Assembly (NCBI GenBank): GCA_029582165.1
Contig: CM055874.1
Coordinates: 4,972,114 to 5,036,113 of the forward strand
Length of the DNA stretch: 64,000 nt
From: Portulaca oleracea
Lineage: Eukaryota; Streptophyta; Magnoliopsida; Caryophyllales; Portulacaceae
Direction of reading: 5' to 3'
In this document: piece after piece, positions 24,937 to 37,107 of the stretch
Position numbering within the stretch: position 1 is the stretch's first letter
How the letters are laid out: each line of letters starts with the position of its first letter
Position numbers and translations under genes: made by a program
The notes under the pieces: model-generated
Seen by the model: the letters and a program-made list of their open reading frames with translations, nothing else
Databases searched by the model: none
Told to the model about the DNA's origin: nothing

Positions 24937-27900
24937 TGTAACACCCCAACCTTAATCACATGATTAAGACTACTCTTAGAAATCCAAACCTGTGATTAGC
25001 GCAACGGAACACCTTAGGTCGAGGCATTACCGCCGTCTCTCAAAAGAGGCAAGGCAACCACACAAAAGAAACTTCCAAAAACCACAAGATAACTTGCTAA
25101 CTTGAGAATCTTCACATATAAAACTTATACAACCCCTGGATAAAGTATATAAACTTAACATAGCTTAAAAACTAGAACAACTTCCAAAAACCAGCTCGCC
25201 CTTACTGACCGATGAATTCCTTAGAAACTACCTCAAGAGCCTTGAATTACTTTGGAACCGACTTGTCCTTGCCCTGGGAGCTCGAACCTCCTAAAACAAA
25301 ACATTAAAACATTGCAAAAAGTGAGTGGGGAAACACTCAGTACGCAAACCTCCAGCACGTAAACCGTTCGAAAACGGTTTTAGTGCCGACATTTAAATTC
25401 ATTTTGAAAACAAGGGAAGGGTATTAAAATAAGACTTGCATGACATGAACATAAACATATGCATAACATGAATCAATGAAGATAGAAATTAGGTGGAACC
25501 CTTACGATCGGTGCAAGCACCTCACACACGCGTATGCCCAAGTTGATCTAAACTTGGAATGGGTGACTGTCAAGCAGTCGACACTGGCCAGGTCAAGGCA
25601 CTCTGATCAGGAGTGCTAAAACATGAATGTAAGAATAAGCATAGAATGCGGGTCCACTGTTAAATATAAAGCCATTGTAAACCATAAAACTTGACATGGC
25701 ATAAATTGAATGAATTATGACTGTAGTTTAGATCGTAAAAGCTGGACAATTCGCGTACCTTGAGACGCTAGAGACCTTGGCGGCGCAGCTCGGCTTGGAG
25801 ATGGCTTTTGAAACTTGTCAACTAAGATAAGAATAAGTAGAAATGAAGAACCGAATAAGGTTCTAAATTAGATTCACAAGTTTAGAAAATTAGTAAAATA
25901 TAAATGAAATAACTTAGGAAGAAAATTTCAAGTTATATAAAAATAAAGTTTATAGCATAACTTGAGTTAGGAAAAACGGAATGAGGCAAACGAGTACATC
26001 TCGGAATAGGAAAAATCATAATCTACAACTTTGTCAACAGAACCAGAGGCCAAAAACGAGTGGAAGGGCTCCAAAATGGGCCCGGACAGAAGCTAGAGTA
26101 GAATAAATTAGGAATTCCAGAATGAAATTACATAGAGAAATTGATGTAGAAAGGTGAAATCAAAGAAGGGCACTTGAACCTTGAAAAGATAGCTTAGATT
26201 AATGAAGTATTAGAACCAAAGATTGAAGGTGAAACTGAGATTAAAAGGGTTCCTCTAGACTTATTTAGAGAAAAACGATGTCGATGACACGATTGATGAA
26301 AGAAGAATGAATAAAGGAGTTTGAGGAATAAATTTTGAGTTGAGAACTCAGAGGAACTTAACTTGAGAGTTATTTAGAACTTGGAAGTCACTAGCTAGAT
26401 AAAACCTTGACCAACTCAAAGATATTGAACTCTTAAGCTAACACTCATTGGAAGATATATATATAACTTGTGTTTAAATCACCACTTTTGGCTAAAAGAC
26501 CTTAGGACATACTTAGGCTTCCAAAACCATACTTTCCCCCCTTAAGACTTTAATCTAAGATTATAACATATAACCATAACTTATCAATGCTTAAAGTCCC
26601 CTATTGACTTGGTTTAGGGCCTTAAAGATGGAATTTTATAAAGGGTAAACTGGGCAGAAACTTCAAGTAGACAGCCCTTCTTCCCGGGCTCATATCTCAC
26701 ACTCCCGACATCGTATAAATACAACCCATACCTTTCCGGAAAGCTTGCAAAGAGGCCTAAAACTTTCATGTTTACCATAAAAACCAAAAAGGTCTCCAAA
26801 GGACGAAAAACAGCCCTCAAAACACTGACTCAGAATTCGTATATAAAATTGTACCTTCACGGTTTTGGTCATAACTCGGGCTATACATGTCGGAAATTAG
26901 AAATTCTAAAGCCTATGGTTTGCTAACACCTTAAGCTATCAAATGGAGTAGAAATCTGGGCAAAAATCCCACTTTTATACTGCTGTAAATTTTCAGAATC
27001 GAAACAGAGACTAACTTGCTCTTAATTTCAGCTCTAATGATACTTTTAGCCCTTAATTCATACTAATTCTCAACCAAACTTCATTTTGGCTATAATCCAC
27101 TATATTTCCAGAATTAAACCTTGAAAGTTAACTCATCAAAGAGCTCAAATCCCACATGCAACCATGGATTAAACATAAACTCAACATAAAGGACTCGTTC
27201 TTGAACTCTTGCACCAAAACCTCACTAATTCACCCAAATTAAACATGATAACACTTAAATAACAATCTTAGCATATATAACCAGCCCTTAATACTCAGAA
27301 ACTTATCAAGAAATTCATATGCATCAAGATTACAACAACATCCATCAAGAATTTAACAAGAAAACCTCAAGAATTCATCCAAATACACATGCACATACTC
27401 CAAACTCAAACCCTAACTTAACCAATCCAATTATACACTTGAATTCATGAATTTAGAGAGTAAAAGAGATAGAATTTATAAAGGAAACATATATATAACA
27501 TGTATTTTCAGATTAGGGTTTATAGAAATTGAAATGGGGGTTTGAGAGATTACCCTTGGAGTTAAAAATGGATGAAAACACAAGAGGGAGGAAGGAGAGG
27601 TGCGACGGCCACCACGGCGGCGGCGAGGAGGCCGGCCGGCGCCGGAAAAAGTGGTGATGGTGCTGGGGTTACACGGCAGAGCAGGGAGGGAGAGAGTGTA
27701 GAGTGAAATTGAGGGTGTTGGGTGTTTGAATTAGAAAACAATGACCCCTCTGACTAAACCACTACTATATACTCCCTCTAATTAGATTAGCTTAGGACAA
27801 TTAGGGGCCTAATTAAATCTGAAACTTTAATTAAAGTAAAGTAATTGTAAATGTACTAGACTAAAAATAATTAATTTGTACTCAAGAAAATTAATTGGTA

Positions 27901-28302
27901 ACACTTTGGGTAAAATAAACTAGGACTTGGATTAAAATAGGATAAAATAAGTAAAATTACCACTTGAAACAATATAAGGGGAATGAAATTAAATAAATTA
28001 AAATTGGAATGGTAAAATATATATAGAAATCGGGGCGGATAAATATTAACCGTTTCTCGGTAAATAAATTTATAACGTAAAACATATAACCGGAAATACT
28101 TTAACTCATTGAATAAATGTGTAAAGTAAACTTTTAAGCCGATAGTTCGGCACCTTAGCCATCTCCTGCGCGAGACTTGACACCGATATCAATAAATAAA
28201 TAAATGGATAAATAAAGGTAAACGCGAAAAATTTATAACGCGATTTGAATAATTACAGTGATTAATAGATAATTAAACATGATTTTGGGGTGGGTTATTA
28301 CA
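24937..28302 (-). mobile_element. Solo LTR-like element A3, 3.4 kb, nested in A1
   Basis: Plus-strand start TGTAACACCCC, end GGTGGGTTATTACA; flanks TCAAG (24932 to 24936) and TCAGG (28303 to 28307), a 5-bp duplication with one change. It is an inverted relative of A2: its left end matches the complement of the A2 right end (the GCGCAAC..ACCGCCGT region) and its right end the complement of the A2 left end. The GC-rich CCGGC island is at about 27,600 to 27,655. No coding region. Confidence 0.75.
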
Positions 28303-29921
28303 TCAGGATTCGATGCCTGTATGGGTTATGTGCCAGGAGATCAGGGTTTTATCCCTGATATAGGATAGAGGTTATGATGCCCTTGATGGGCGATTGTTAG
28401 ATGCCTTTGAGAGGCTAATATTCATGCGGGTGATAACCCCGAGATCAGGATTCGATGCCTGTATGGGTTATGTGCCAGGAGATCAGGGTTGCATCCCTGA
28501 TATAGGATAGTTGTTATGATGCCTTTGGTAGGCGATGTTCTTTTTGAGATTTGATATCCCGCCCGCGACTTAAAATATGGATTGAATGGGTTGAGGAAAA
28601 CAGTTAAGGGTTAAAGGTTTGAGAAATGGTTTGACTTGTTCCCTCTCCCCAAAATGAATTGAAATGAACTTAAACTGTTTTAAACGTTAGGGGTAGACAT
28701 TATTGAGATTTCCCCCTCATTTTTTTTGAAATGTTTTGTTTTCAGGTGAAGATCTGAATGCTGGGGACGGGAATTAGAAGTGAGTACGATGAGTCTAGAA
28801 GTCCTTGAATCATTTTATTTTGTTTTCGTTATGATGTCTTCAAGTTTCGTTTTGAGTTGTTAGTAGTTAATGTTAGCAGACAGTTGAGTTTTCCTTTCTC
28901 GCCTTGTGTTCCTTCGGGAATACGGCAGTGACGCCCAAACTAAATTTGAAGTCTTCCGCTAAGTTTTGTCTGTTAACGTTAGTTTGACTTTGACTTTCTA
29001 TAATTGAATTTCTGGGGCGTTACATATATTGTCACTTATGTTGACATACATTTTTTGTTGTTAATCTTACTGGAAAGTAGGAGCAAAATCCAGATATAAT
29101 TATTTGGATCGAATTTTCATAACACGATAAAATTGACGAAAAAAGGCTCAAATATGAATTTTGAGCTCAAAATATTTTTATCTGATAGCATTTATCGCCC
29201 CAATTCAAATTTAAATGTTTAAATTAAAACTTTATGATATGATAGGATGGAGTGAAAAAAGCCCAAATATGAATTTCAGATCCAAATATTTTCATTTGTA
29301 ACATATATCGCAGTTATGTCGACAATTTTCACTGTTAAATTTGACCGAAACTTCATAGCAAAATTCATTTTCAACGGTATCTGAAAACCTTATAACACGG
29401 TAGAATTAATTAAAAAAAGTTCAAATGTAAACTTTTAGCTCAGAACATTTTTATCTAATGACATTTATCCTCACAAAAACAGCATTTTTTGACGCTAAAA
29501 CTAAAAAAAAACTAAATAAAATTCAAATTTATGTGTTTGAATCGAACCTTTATGATATGATAGAATGGATGGAAAAAGCTCAAATATTAATTTGGAGCTC
29601 CAAATATTTTTATTCATAACAAATATCACCATTTATGTCAACATATATCGTTATTTTTCGAAAAAATATTTAACTTCCTACCAAACAAGGGAAAATTTGA
29701 AATAGAAAACTATTTGCCAAACCCTGGTGAATAGATTCAATAAGTGAAGACATAGAATGAGGCCTATACATGTTTGTAACAAAGGACATTGATGAAGAAA
29801 CGTGTCAGTGTAATATCAAAGACATTTTATGAGGTAGCAGATCACGCAGTGGAACGACTCATAGAATAGGTAGCTCACTAGTATTTTAGTATCAATGAAG
29901 ACCAGTTCAGGAGTGCAATTC

Positions 29922-30911
29922 TTTAGGAATCAAAAATTTCTCAGTAAATAAAAGATTACACATGAAAAGTAAATTAATTTTTATTTGGCCAGTCACAAAT
30001 TGCCACGAGTCAAGTTGACTTGGATGGATCCATTTGGTCAAAATTAAATTCTAAACAATCACAACATGACACGTGTCAGAGATAATGCAGAAAATCATGG
30101 TTATTAATTTATTTAAAATTAAAGGAATAATCAATTAACTTGTGCCCTAACCCAAAACCCAACTCAAACCCTAGGGGCTAAGCCTCCAGAGCCTATAAAT
30201 AGGGGTCATCACTCTTCATTATGGAACCCCCGGAGATTCAGCAGTCAACATCGAGAGGCTCCAGGACATCAAACTGCCAACGACCTCCAGCTACCAAGCG
30301 CCAAGGATCGAAGTCTGCAAAAGCGCAAAATCTAGTCTCCAAGTCTTCAACACGTCTTCATCAAGAACAACAACATAGTTCTTCGACAAGACACTTGGCA
30401 GTCTACACTCTGCAGTCTATCCCTGGCGGCATTCGACACTCCATAGGCTTTAGAAGATCGCATTGCAAGCGACATCCAGCTACCAAGCGACAAGGATCAA
30501 CGTTGGCTAGTTCAACAACTTCTTATCTTCTTATCAAATACTGCGATCGTCTTCCTTGTCTTGTTCATCGATCAATATCAAGCACTCAAGCCCTCGCGTC
30601 CAAGAATTTGAAGAACAACCTAGAGAAGGTTAAGCTTCAAGCAACCTCCAGTTACAAAGCATCAAGGGGACCAACGCTCAAGACCAGCTCATGAACTGCT
30701 ACAAGAGTCCTTCAGCTAGACTTACATTCGAGATCGAGATTAAGCGTCCGCGCCCTCCACTCACCCAAGTTTCAGGAGATCGAATATGAGAACAACTTTA
30801 TTGTATTTAATACAGATATTGTACCCACATACATTCAAATATTTAATACAAATTAATTTATTTCTCAATTTCTTGTCCTTATTTATTTTAGACTCAAAAT
30901 TTGTGTTTACA
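29922..30911 (+). mobile_element. Solo LTR, family B (unit 3)
   Basis: Site and ends as in units 1 and 2 (start decayed to TTTAGGAATC, end TTTACA, 3' flank CATTC). TATA box at about 30,194. A 157-codon frame (30221 to 30694) lies in the transcribed part; it is shorter or broken in the other copies and has no recognisable domain. Confidence 0.75.
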
Positions 30912-30920
30912 CATTCAAAC

Positions 30921-30957
30921 CCTCCCCCCCCCCCCCCACCCCTATACACACACACAA
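30921..30957. repeat. Poly-C plus (CA)n tract, unit 3
   Basis: Equivalent of the tracts at 9985 and 20216. Confidence 0.9.
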
Positions 30958-31374
30958 CTTTTAGTGTAGATGTGCTTATGGAACATGCATCTCTAATTGA
31001 CTGAGCAATAAAGAATCTTTGATTGACTACTCATAAAGAAAAAATGGTACGCCAATGATCTTTCTTGGACCCTTCTTGTTTTAGACTATATTTTATATTC
31101 ATTGACATATGAGACAGTGTTGGATCCAAAGTTGTAAGAGTGGAGTCAAGTGACTCCACTGAAATTTTGAAAAAAAAAATGTTGTACATAAAAAAAAAAT
31201 CTATAATGAACATATATATATGTTAACTGGGTAGATAATCACTAGTTTGTAAATAGTCTGGCGGTTTGTGTTTAAAGTCACTGCGTGAAGATCACAGGAT
31301 TGTGCCTTGTTGGACTTATCTGTTGATTTTTTTTTTTTTGCAAAATTTGGCCTTCTATTGATTGCAGTACTTCT

Positions 31375-32082
31375 TGAAAGAACCTTAGGGGGTGAATAGG
31401 GCTATGAAAATTTATGCACAAATACTCACTGGTAAAGGACGTTAGGGTTTCTTTATCTTTTCAGATTAAGATTCAACTTAAGATATACTAAGGTAAGCTG
31501 AAATAATCGACAATAAGAGATAACTGAATAACCTCCTTTATTTCGTAAGAACAATATATGCTTGAATGTGACAACAGCCTAAGGTGAACTTCCGTAGGTT
31601 GCAGGGAACAACGAAGCTTCACAACTGCCTAAGGTGAATGTCCTTAGGGTTGCAGCAAACAGCGAAGCTTCGAACAGAGTTTCTGGGAAACACACACCAA
31701 CCACAAATTTGGTGTAAACACCAATCGATCCTAAGTCCTTTTAGGAATCGATTACAAGAGTATCAATCAAATCCTAGTTCTGTTAAGGAATCAATTACAC
31801 TCAAACACAATTTTCTCACCGAATACAACTTTTCTACACGAAGAAAAGAACTCAAAACAGAGCACCCTCTGTTTTGGTAACACCCGATTACTTCACTTGG
31901 AAACGTTAATTTCTTCGGTCTTCAATTCATCTATTTATGGGCGCAACTTGTAGGTAGTAGTCGTTGGGGATCTATTCTTTCCTTCTACGCATCCTGCTTG
32001 TCTTTCCAGAATTGATGATGATCTTTTCCTTCTTTGCACTTTTTTTTGTCTTTCCGGAATTGACGATTTTCCTTTACTTCTT
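31375..32082 (-). mobile_element. LTR family C, truncated (unit 4)
   Basis: Plus-strand start TGAAAGAACCTTAGG. It ends where TTTACTTCTT of the LTR joins TTCTTAAGTG of the promoter region. The 5 bases TTCTT (32078 to 32082) occur in both parents. About 1 kb seen in unit 2 is missing. Confidence 0.8.
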
Positions 32083-32412
32083 AAGTGTTTGATTTCCAGA
32101 AATTTGTTAGTTCATAAAATTTAAGAGGTGCGTTTTAATTTTTTTATTTTGTGCTACTCAATTTTTTTAAAAAAATCAAATTATTCCTGATTCCACTGGC
32201 TTTGATTTATGGATCCGCCATTATATTGGGGTATCCTTAACCAGTTTTCTTTTGCTTAAATTAACAGAAAACTGGATTATAATAATTCATAGTTTGAGCT
32301 ACTGGACAATAATAATTCGAACATTCAAAATATACATCAGCCTTTCCGAAAAATAAAATAAAATTGTATTTTTTTGCTACCAAATCTAACTGCATATATT
32401 TTCCATCGCCTA

Positions 32413-32640
32413 ATAAGTCAAAATAACTTTTGAACTCTAATATAACAAATAAGTTATTTTCCATCGCGTAATAAGTCAAAATAACTTTTGAACTCTAATA
32501 TAACAAATAAGTTATTTTCCCTCACGTAATAATTAAGTCAAAATAACTTTTGAACTCTAATATAACAAATAAATTATTTTCCCTCGTGTGATAAGTCAAA
32601 ATAACTTTTGAACTCAAGTATAACAAATAAGTGATCGGGA
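32413..32640. repeat. 58-bp promoter minisatellite, 4 copies (unit 4)
   Basis: Four copies, with the same 4-base insertion as unit 2. Confidence 0.9.
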
Positions 32641-32962
32641 TATCAGTATTGTTAGAATCACCCCATATATACATACACGCATAGTATATTGAGCCGGTTT
32701 CAAACAATCAAGACCTAGCAAGTAATTTTATATTTTCAACAAAAAAAAAGTTCCAAAATGTACCTGTTAACATTATTGCGACATGGGGAGGAAACTCAAA
32801 AATGACCAAGGCACATAATATAATCTCTTATTGTTAGTTGTTGACATATATATGTTCATATATGTTGTTAATTACGTAGTGGAACTCAAGTTATGGCCTG
32901 CTTCCATATCGTGCTAACAAGTAATTAATTAAGATTCCTTAAAGAAACTAAAATATCAAGCT

Positions 32963-33048
32963 TATATAAGAGCCAAAATGCTAGGGCTTTTCCAATCAAA
33001 CTCAATACTTGATTAGCACACTTAACTGTAAAGGCTCTCTCCCTAACC
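32963..33048 (+). promoter_or_regulatory. Core promoter and 5' leader of EXT4
   Basis: TATATAAG at 32963 to 32970, 86 bp before the ATG. No difference from the intact genes is visible in the core. Confidence 0.7.
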
Positions 33049-34323
33049 ATGGCTCTTCTTCATTTGTCCCTTGTTCTATTGTCAATCTTAGCTGTTTCTT
33101 CTGCAAGTGACTACTTTGGTTAAACACCAACGACTCCATCACCCACATACAAGAGCCCGCCTCGCTCCATCACCCAAATACAAGAGCCACCTTACAAAAC
33201 CCCATCATACACCCCATCCCCATCATACAAGAAGCCCGGTCTTCAGGTATCCACCGAGGTGCATGCCTACACTCCATCTAAATCATACAACTCACCAGTC
33301 CACAGTGCATACTCTCCATCACCGGTGTACAAGGCACTTGTTTACACCCCGGCACCCGTGTACAAGTCACCCGCCTACACCCCATCACCGGTTTACACTC
33401 CATCATCACCAGTCTACTCCCCATCTCCGGTGTACAAGGCACCCGTTTACACCCCGGCACCTGTATACAAGTCGCCCGCCTACACTCCATCACCTGTTTA
33501 CTCTCCATCACCAGTCTACTCCCCATCTCCGGTGTACAAAACACCCGTTTACACCTCGACACCAGTGTACAAGTCACCCGCCTACACCCCATCACCCGTC
33601 TACTCCCCATCACCTGTTTACTCTCCATCACCAGTCTACACTCCATCACCTGTTTATTCCCCATCTCCAGTGTACACTCCATCACCAGTTTACTCCCCAT
33701 CTCCAGTGTACACTCCATCTCCAGTTTACTCCCTATCTCCAGCCTACACTCCATCACCAGTTTACTCTCCATCTCCAGTCTACACCCCATCACCAGTTTA
33801 CTCCCCATCTCCAGCCTACTCTCCATCACCTGTTTACACTCCATCTCCAGTCTACACCCCATCACCAGTTTACTCTCCATCTCCAGTCTACACTCCATCG
33901 CCTGTTTATTCCCCATCTCCAGTCTACACTCCATCACCTGTTTACACCCCTTCTCCAGTCTACTCCCCATCACCGGTGTACAAGCCACCTGTCTACACTC
34001 CAACCCCAGTCTACAAGTCTCCTGTCTACTCTCCATCACCAGTATACAAGTCACCTGTTTATTCTTCCCCTCCAGTCTACACTCCGTCTCCTGTGTACAA
34101 GACACCCGTTTACTCCCCATCACCAGTGTCGCCAGTTTACTCTCCATCCCCAGTCTACACCCCTTCCCCGGTATACTCTCCATCGCCAGCTTACACTCCT
34201 TCACCAATATATTCTCCATCTCCAGTCTACACTCCTTCACCAGTTTACTCTCCATCCCCTATTTACAAATCACCTGTTTACACTCCTTCACCAAAATACA
34301 AGGCACCAAAATCTGGCTACTAA
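33049..34323 (+). pseudogene. EXT4, extensin-like gene with early nonsense codon
   Basis: The ATG and signal peptide ([20 protein letters not shown]) are intact, but codon 25 is TAA (33121), the same codon that is nonsense in EXT1. Shortly after come a 2-base loss (about 33,155) and a 1-base loss (about 33,187), together restoring frame. From 33259 the frame is open to the stop (354 codons) and nearly identical to EXT5, including an extra [12 protein letters not shown] pair absent from EXT2 and EXT6. Initiation at 33259 would give a protein with no signal peptide, so a secreted product is not expected without readthrough. Probably a recent pseudogene. Confidence 0.85.
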
Positions 34324-34570
34324 GAACACTGTCTACGTTACCACCAAATTGATGCTACAATGGAGAAGCTTATTCTAATTCATTTGACTTGAGAAATATA
34401 CATCTATTGGTTTTGAGGATTTAATTCTTATGTTTGTCTTGAAGTTGAGCTTGTCCGGTACGTGTGTGCCTCTGTATTAACTCACATTTGATGAGGGTTA
34501 TATATATGTATTCTTCAAATGGCACTATATATTATTCATATCTCACGTACTGTTTTGATTAACAATACTT

Positions 34571-35821
34571 AAGGGTGTGTTCGGTATAAAATATTTTCTC
34601 TATTTTCTAGTTTTTGGCACAGATTAAAAATGTTGGAAATATAATTTCCCTTGAAGGAAGGATTTTGACTTCCTTACTATTTCAATCTAGGAATAGTTAT
34701 TCAAAAATTTTTCAAGGAAACTTTATAATACGATCAATTTTATCATACAAGTATAAATAATAATTTTGAACTCCATATATGCATCCACAAAAAAAAATCA
34801 ACTCCGTTTTCTAAATTTTACCACATATATGGTTACTATATATTGTCGCCATTTTCATAGCTAAATCTATCCGGAATTTAGGGGTGAAATTCAACTTCAA
34901 TGTTTAGCTCGAAATATTGTAATACGGTGGAACTGATTAAATATAGCTCAAATATGAATTTTTAGCTCAAATTATTATTATGGGCATATCTGATAACATA
35001 TATCGACACATATGCCCATATTTTTTGCCGACTGAAACTTTAAGACAAAATTCAACTTTAACTGTTAGAAGCGAAACTTTACAATATTATGGAACGGAAT
35101 AAAAATATCTCAAATATTAATTTTGGGCTCCAAATATTCAATTGTAATATATATTGCCATTTATGTTGACATTTTTTGTTGTTAATTAAATCTTACTGGA
35201 ATGTAAGAGCAAAATCCAGATTTAATTATTTGGATCGAAACTTTATAATACGATAAAATTGACTAAAAAAGGCTCCAATATGAATTTTAAGCTCAAAATA
35301 TTTTTACTTGATAGCATTTATCGCCCCAATTCAAATTTAAATGTTCGAATTAAAACTTTATGATATGATTGGATGGAGTGAAAAAAGCACAAGTATGAAT
35401 TTCAGATCCAAATATTTTCATTTGTAACATACATCGCAGTTATGTCGAAAGTTTTCACTATTAAATTTGACCGAAACTTCATAGCAAAATTCATTTTCAA
35501 CTGTATCTGAAAACCTTATAATACGATAGAATTAATTAAAAAAGTTCAAATATAAATTTTTAGCTCAAAACATTTTTATCTGATGACATTTATCCTCACA
35601 TATACCAGCATTTTTTGACGCTAAAATTAACAAAAACTAAATAAAATTCAAATTTATGTGTTTGAATTGAACCTTTATGATATGATAGAATGGATGGAAA
35701 AAGCTCAAATATTAATTTGGAGCTCCATATATTTTTATTTGTAACAAATATTACCACTTATGTCGACATATATATCTCGTTATTTTTCGAAACAAATATT
35801 TAACTTCCTACTGAACAAGGG
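34571..35821. repeat. AT-rich MITE-like block, uninterrupted (unit 4)
   Basis: The only copy without any LTR insertion, about 1.25 kb. It starts AAGGGTGTGTTCGG and ends CTACTGAACAAGGG. Internal degenerate repeats are the same. The A1 site (about 35,155) and the A2 site (about 35,370) are both empty. Confidence 0.5.
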
Positions 35822-36063
35822 AAAATTTGAAATGAAAAGCTATGTGCCAAACCCTTGTGAACAGAGACAATACGTGAAGACATAGAATGAGCCCTATACT
35901 CCTATACATGTTTGTAACAAAGGACATTCAATTCATGAATAAACGGGTAGTGTGATATCTAAGACATTTTATGTGGTAGCAGATCAGGTAGTGGAATGAC
36001 TCATAGAATAGGTAGCTCACTAGTATTTTAATATCCATGAAGAGCAGTTCAGGGGTACAATTC

Positions 36064-37057
36064 TGTCGGAGGCAAAATTTTCTCGGCAAATAGAAAAATG
36101 ACACGTGAAAAATAAATTAATTTTTATTTGGCCAATCACATGGCTATCATGAATCAAGTTGACTTCGATAGATCCATTTGGTCAAAATTAAATTCCAACC
36201 AATCACAATAAGACACGTGCCAGAGATGATGTAGAAAATCATAATTATTTATTTATTTAAAATTAAAGGAATAATTAATTAACTTGGACCCAAACCCAAA
36301 GCCCGAGGGGCTAAGCCTCCAGAGCCAATAAATAGGGGTCCTCCCTCTTCATTTTGGAACCAACTGAGGATTCAACAATCAACATTCAAAGGCTCCATGT
36401 GATCAAACTGCCAACGACCTCCAGCTACCAAGTGTCAAGGATCGAAGTCTGCAAAAGCGCAAGATCGAGTCTACAAGCCTTCAACACGTCTTCATCAAGA
36501 ACAACATAGTTATTCGGCAAGACACTCAACAGTCTACACTCTGCAGTCTACCCCCGACGACATTCGGCATTCTGCTTTCCAAAGACTTTAAAAGATCGAA
36601 TTGCAAGCGATATCCAGCTACCAACCGACAAGGATCAACGTCGGCTAGTTCAACAACTTCTTATCTTCGCATCAAAGACTGTGGTCGTCTTCCTCGTCTT
36701 GTTCATCGATCAAGATCAAGCACTCAATCTCTCGAATCTAAGATTTTGAAGAATTGTAACAACCTACAGATGGTTAAATTTCGAGCAACCTCCTGCTACC
36801 AAGCATCAAGGGGATCAACGCTCAAGACCTTTAGCTCAAGAACAACTACAGGAGTCCTTAAGCTAGACCTGCATTCGAGATCGGGATCAAGTGTCCGTGC
36901 CTTCGGCTCACCCAAGTTTCAGAAGATCGAATCAGATGACTACTCTATTATATTTAATACAGAGATTGTACCCGCATATATTAAAATATTAATATAAATT
37001 AATTTGTTTCTCAATTTCTTGTCTTTATTTATTTTAGACTCAAAATTTGTATTTACA
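36064..37057 (+). mobile_element. Solo LTR, family B (unit 4), best-preserved ends
   Basis: Starts TGTCGGAGGC, ends GTATTTACA; flanks AATTC and CATTC. These terminal bases define family B. TATA box AATAAATAGGGG at about 36,328. The transcribed part differs from units 1 to 3 at many positions, so this copy separated earlier. Confidence 0.8.
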
Positions 37058-37067
37058 CATTCAAACC

Positions 37068-37107
37068 TCTCCCCTCCCCCCCCCCCCCACCCCAACACTC
37101 AACACAC
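37068..37107. repeat. Poly-C tract, unit 4
   Basis: C-run with a weaker CA part. Confidence 0.85.

Larger units (their letters stand above)
22189..29024 (+). mobile_element. Solo LTR-like element A1 (unit 3), split by A3
   Basis: Same ends, same TATAT duplication (22184 to 22188; 29025 to 29029) and same position as in unit 1, so both descend from one insertion that was later duplicated. Without A3 the element is about 3.46 kb. It differs from the unit 1 copy by small indels in the GC-rich island (about 22,620 to 23,190) and a longer ATT tract. Confidence 0.8.
21613..29691. repeat. AT-rich MITE-like block with nested LTRs A1 and A3 (unit 3)
   Basis: The block of units 1 and 2, enlarged to 8 kb by LTR A1 and the LTR A3 nested in it. 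Outside the insertions it is close to unit 1. Confidence 0.5.
20695..31374 (+). repeat. Segmental duplication unit 3 (extensin gene deleted)
   Basis: Starts with a truncated LTR C that passes directly into the last codons of the missing EXT3. The 3' flank is like unit 1, including LTR A1 at the identical site, with LTR A3 nested in it. Confidence 0.9.

Noticed and set aside
33278..34255. Long minus-strand frames opposite the extensins (also 13357, 39452, 47756, 48014)
   Set aside because: M/E/C/K-rich shadows of the repeat on the antisense strand; they change with repeat number and have no promoter or homologues I recognise.
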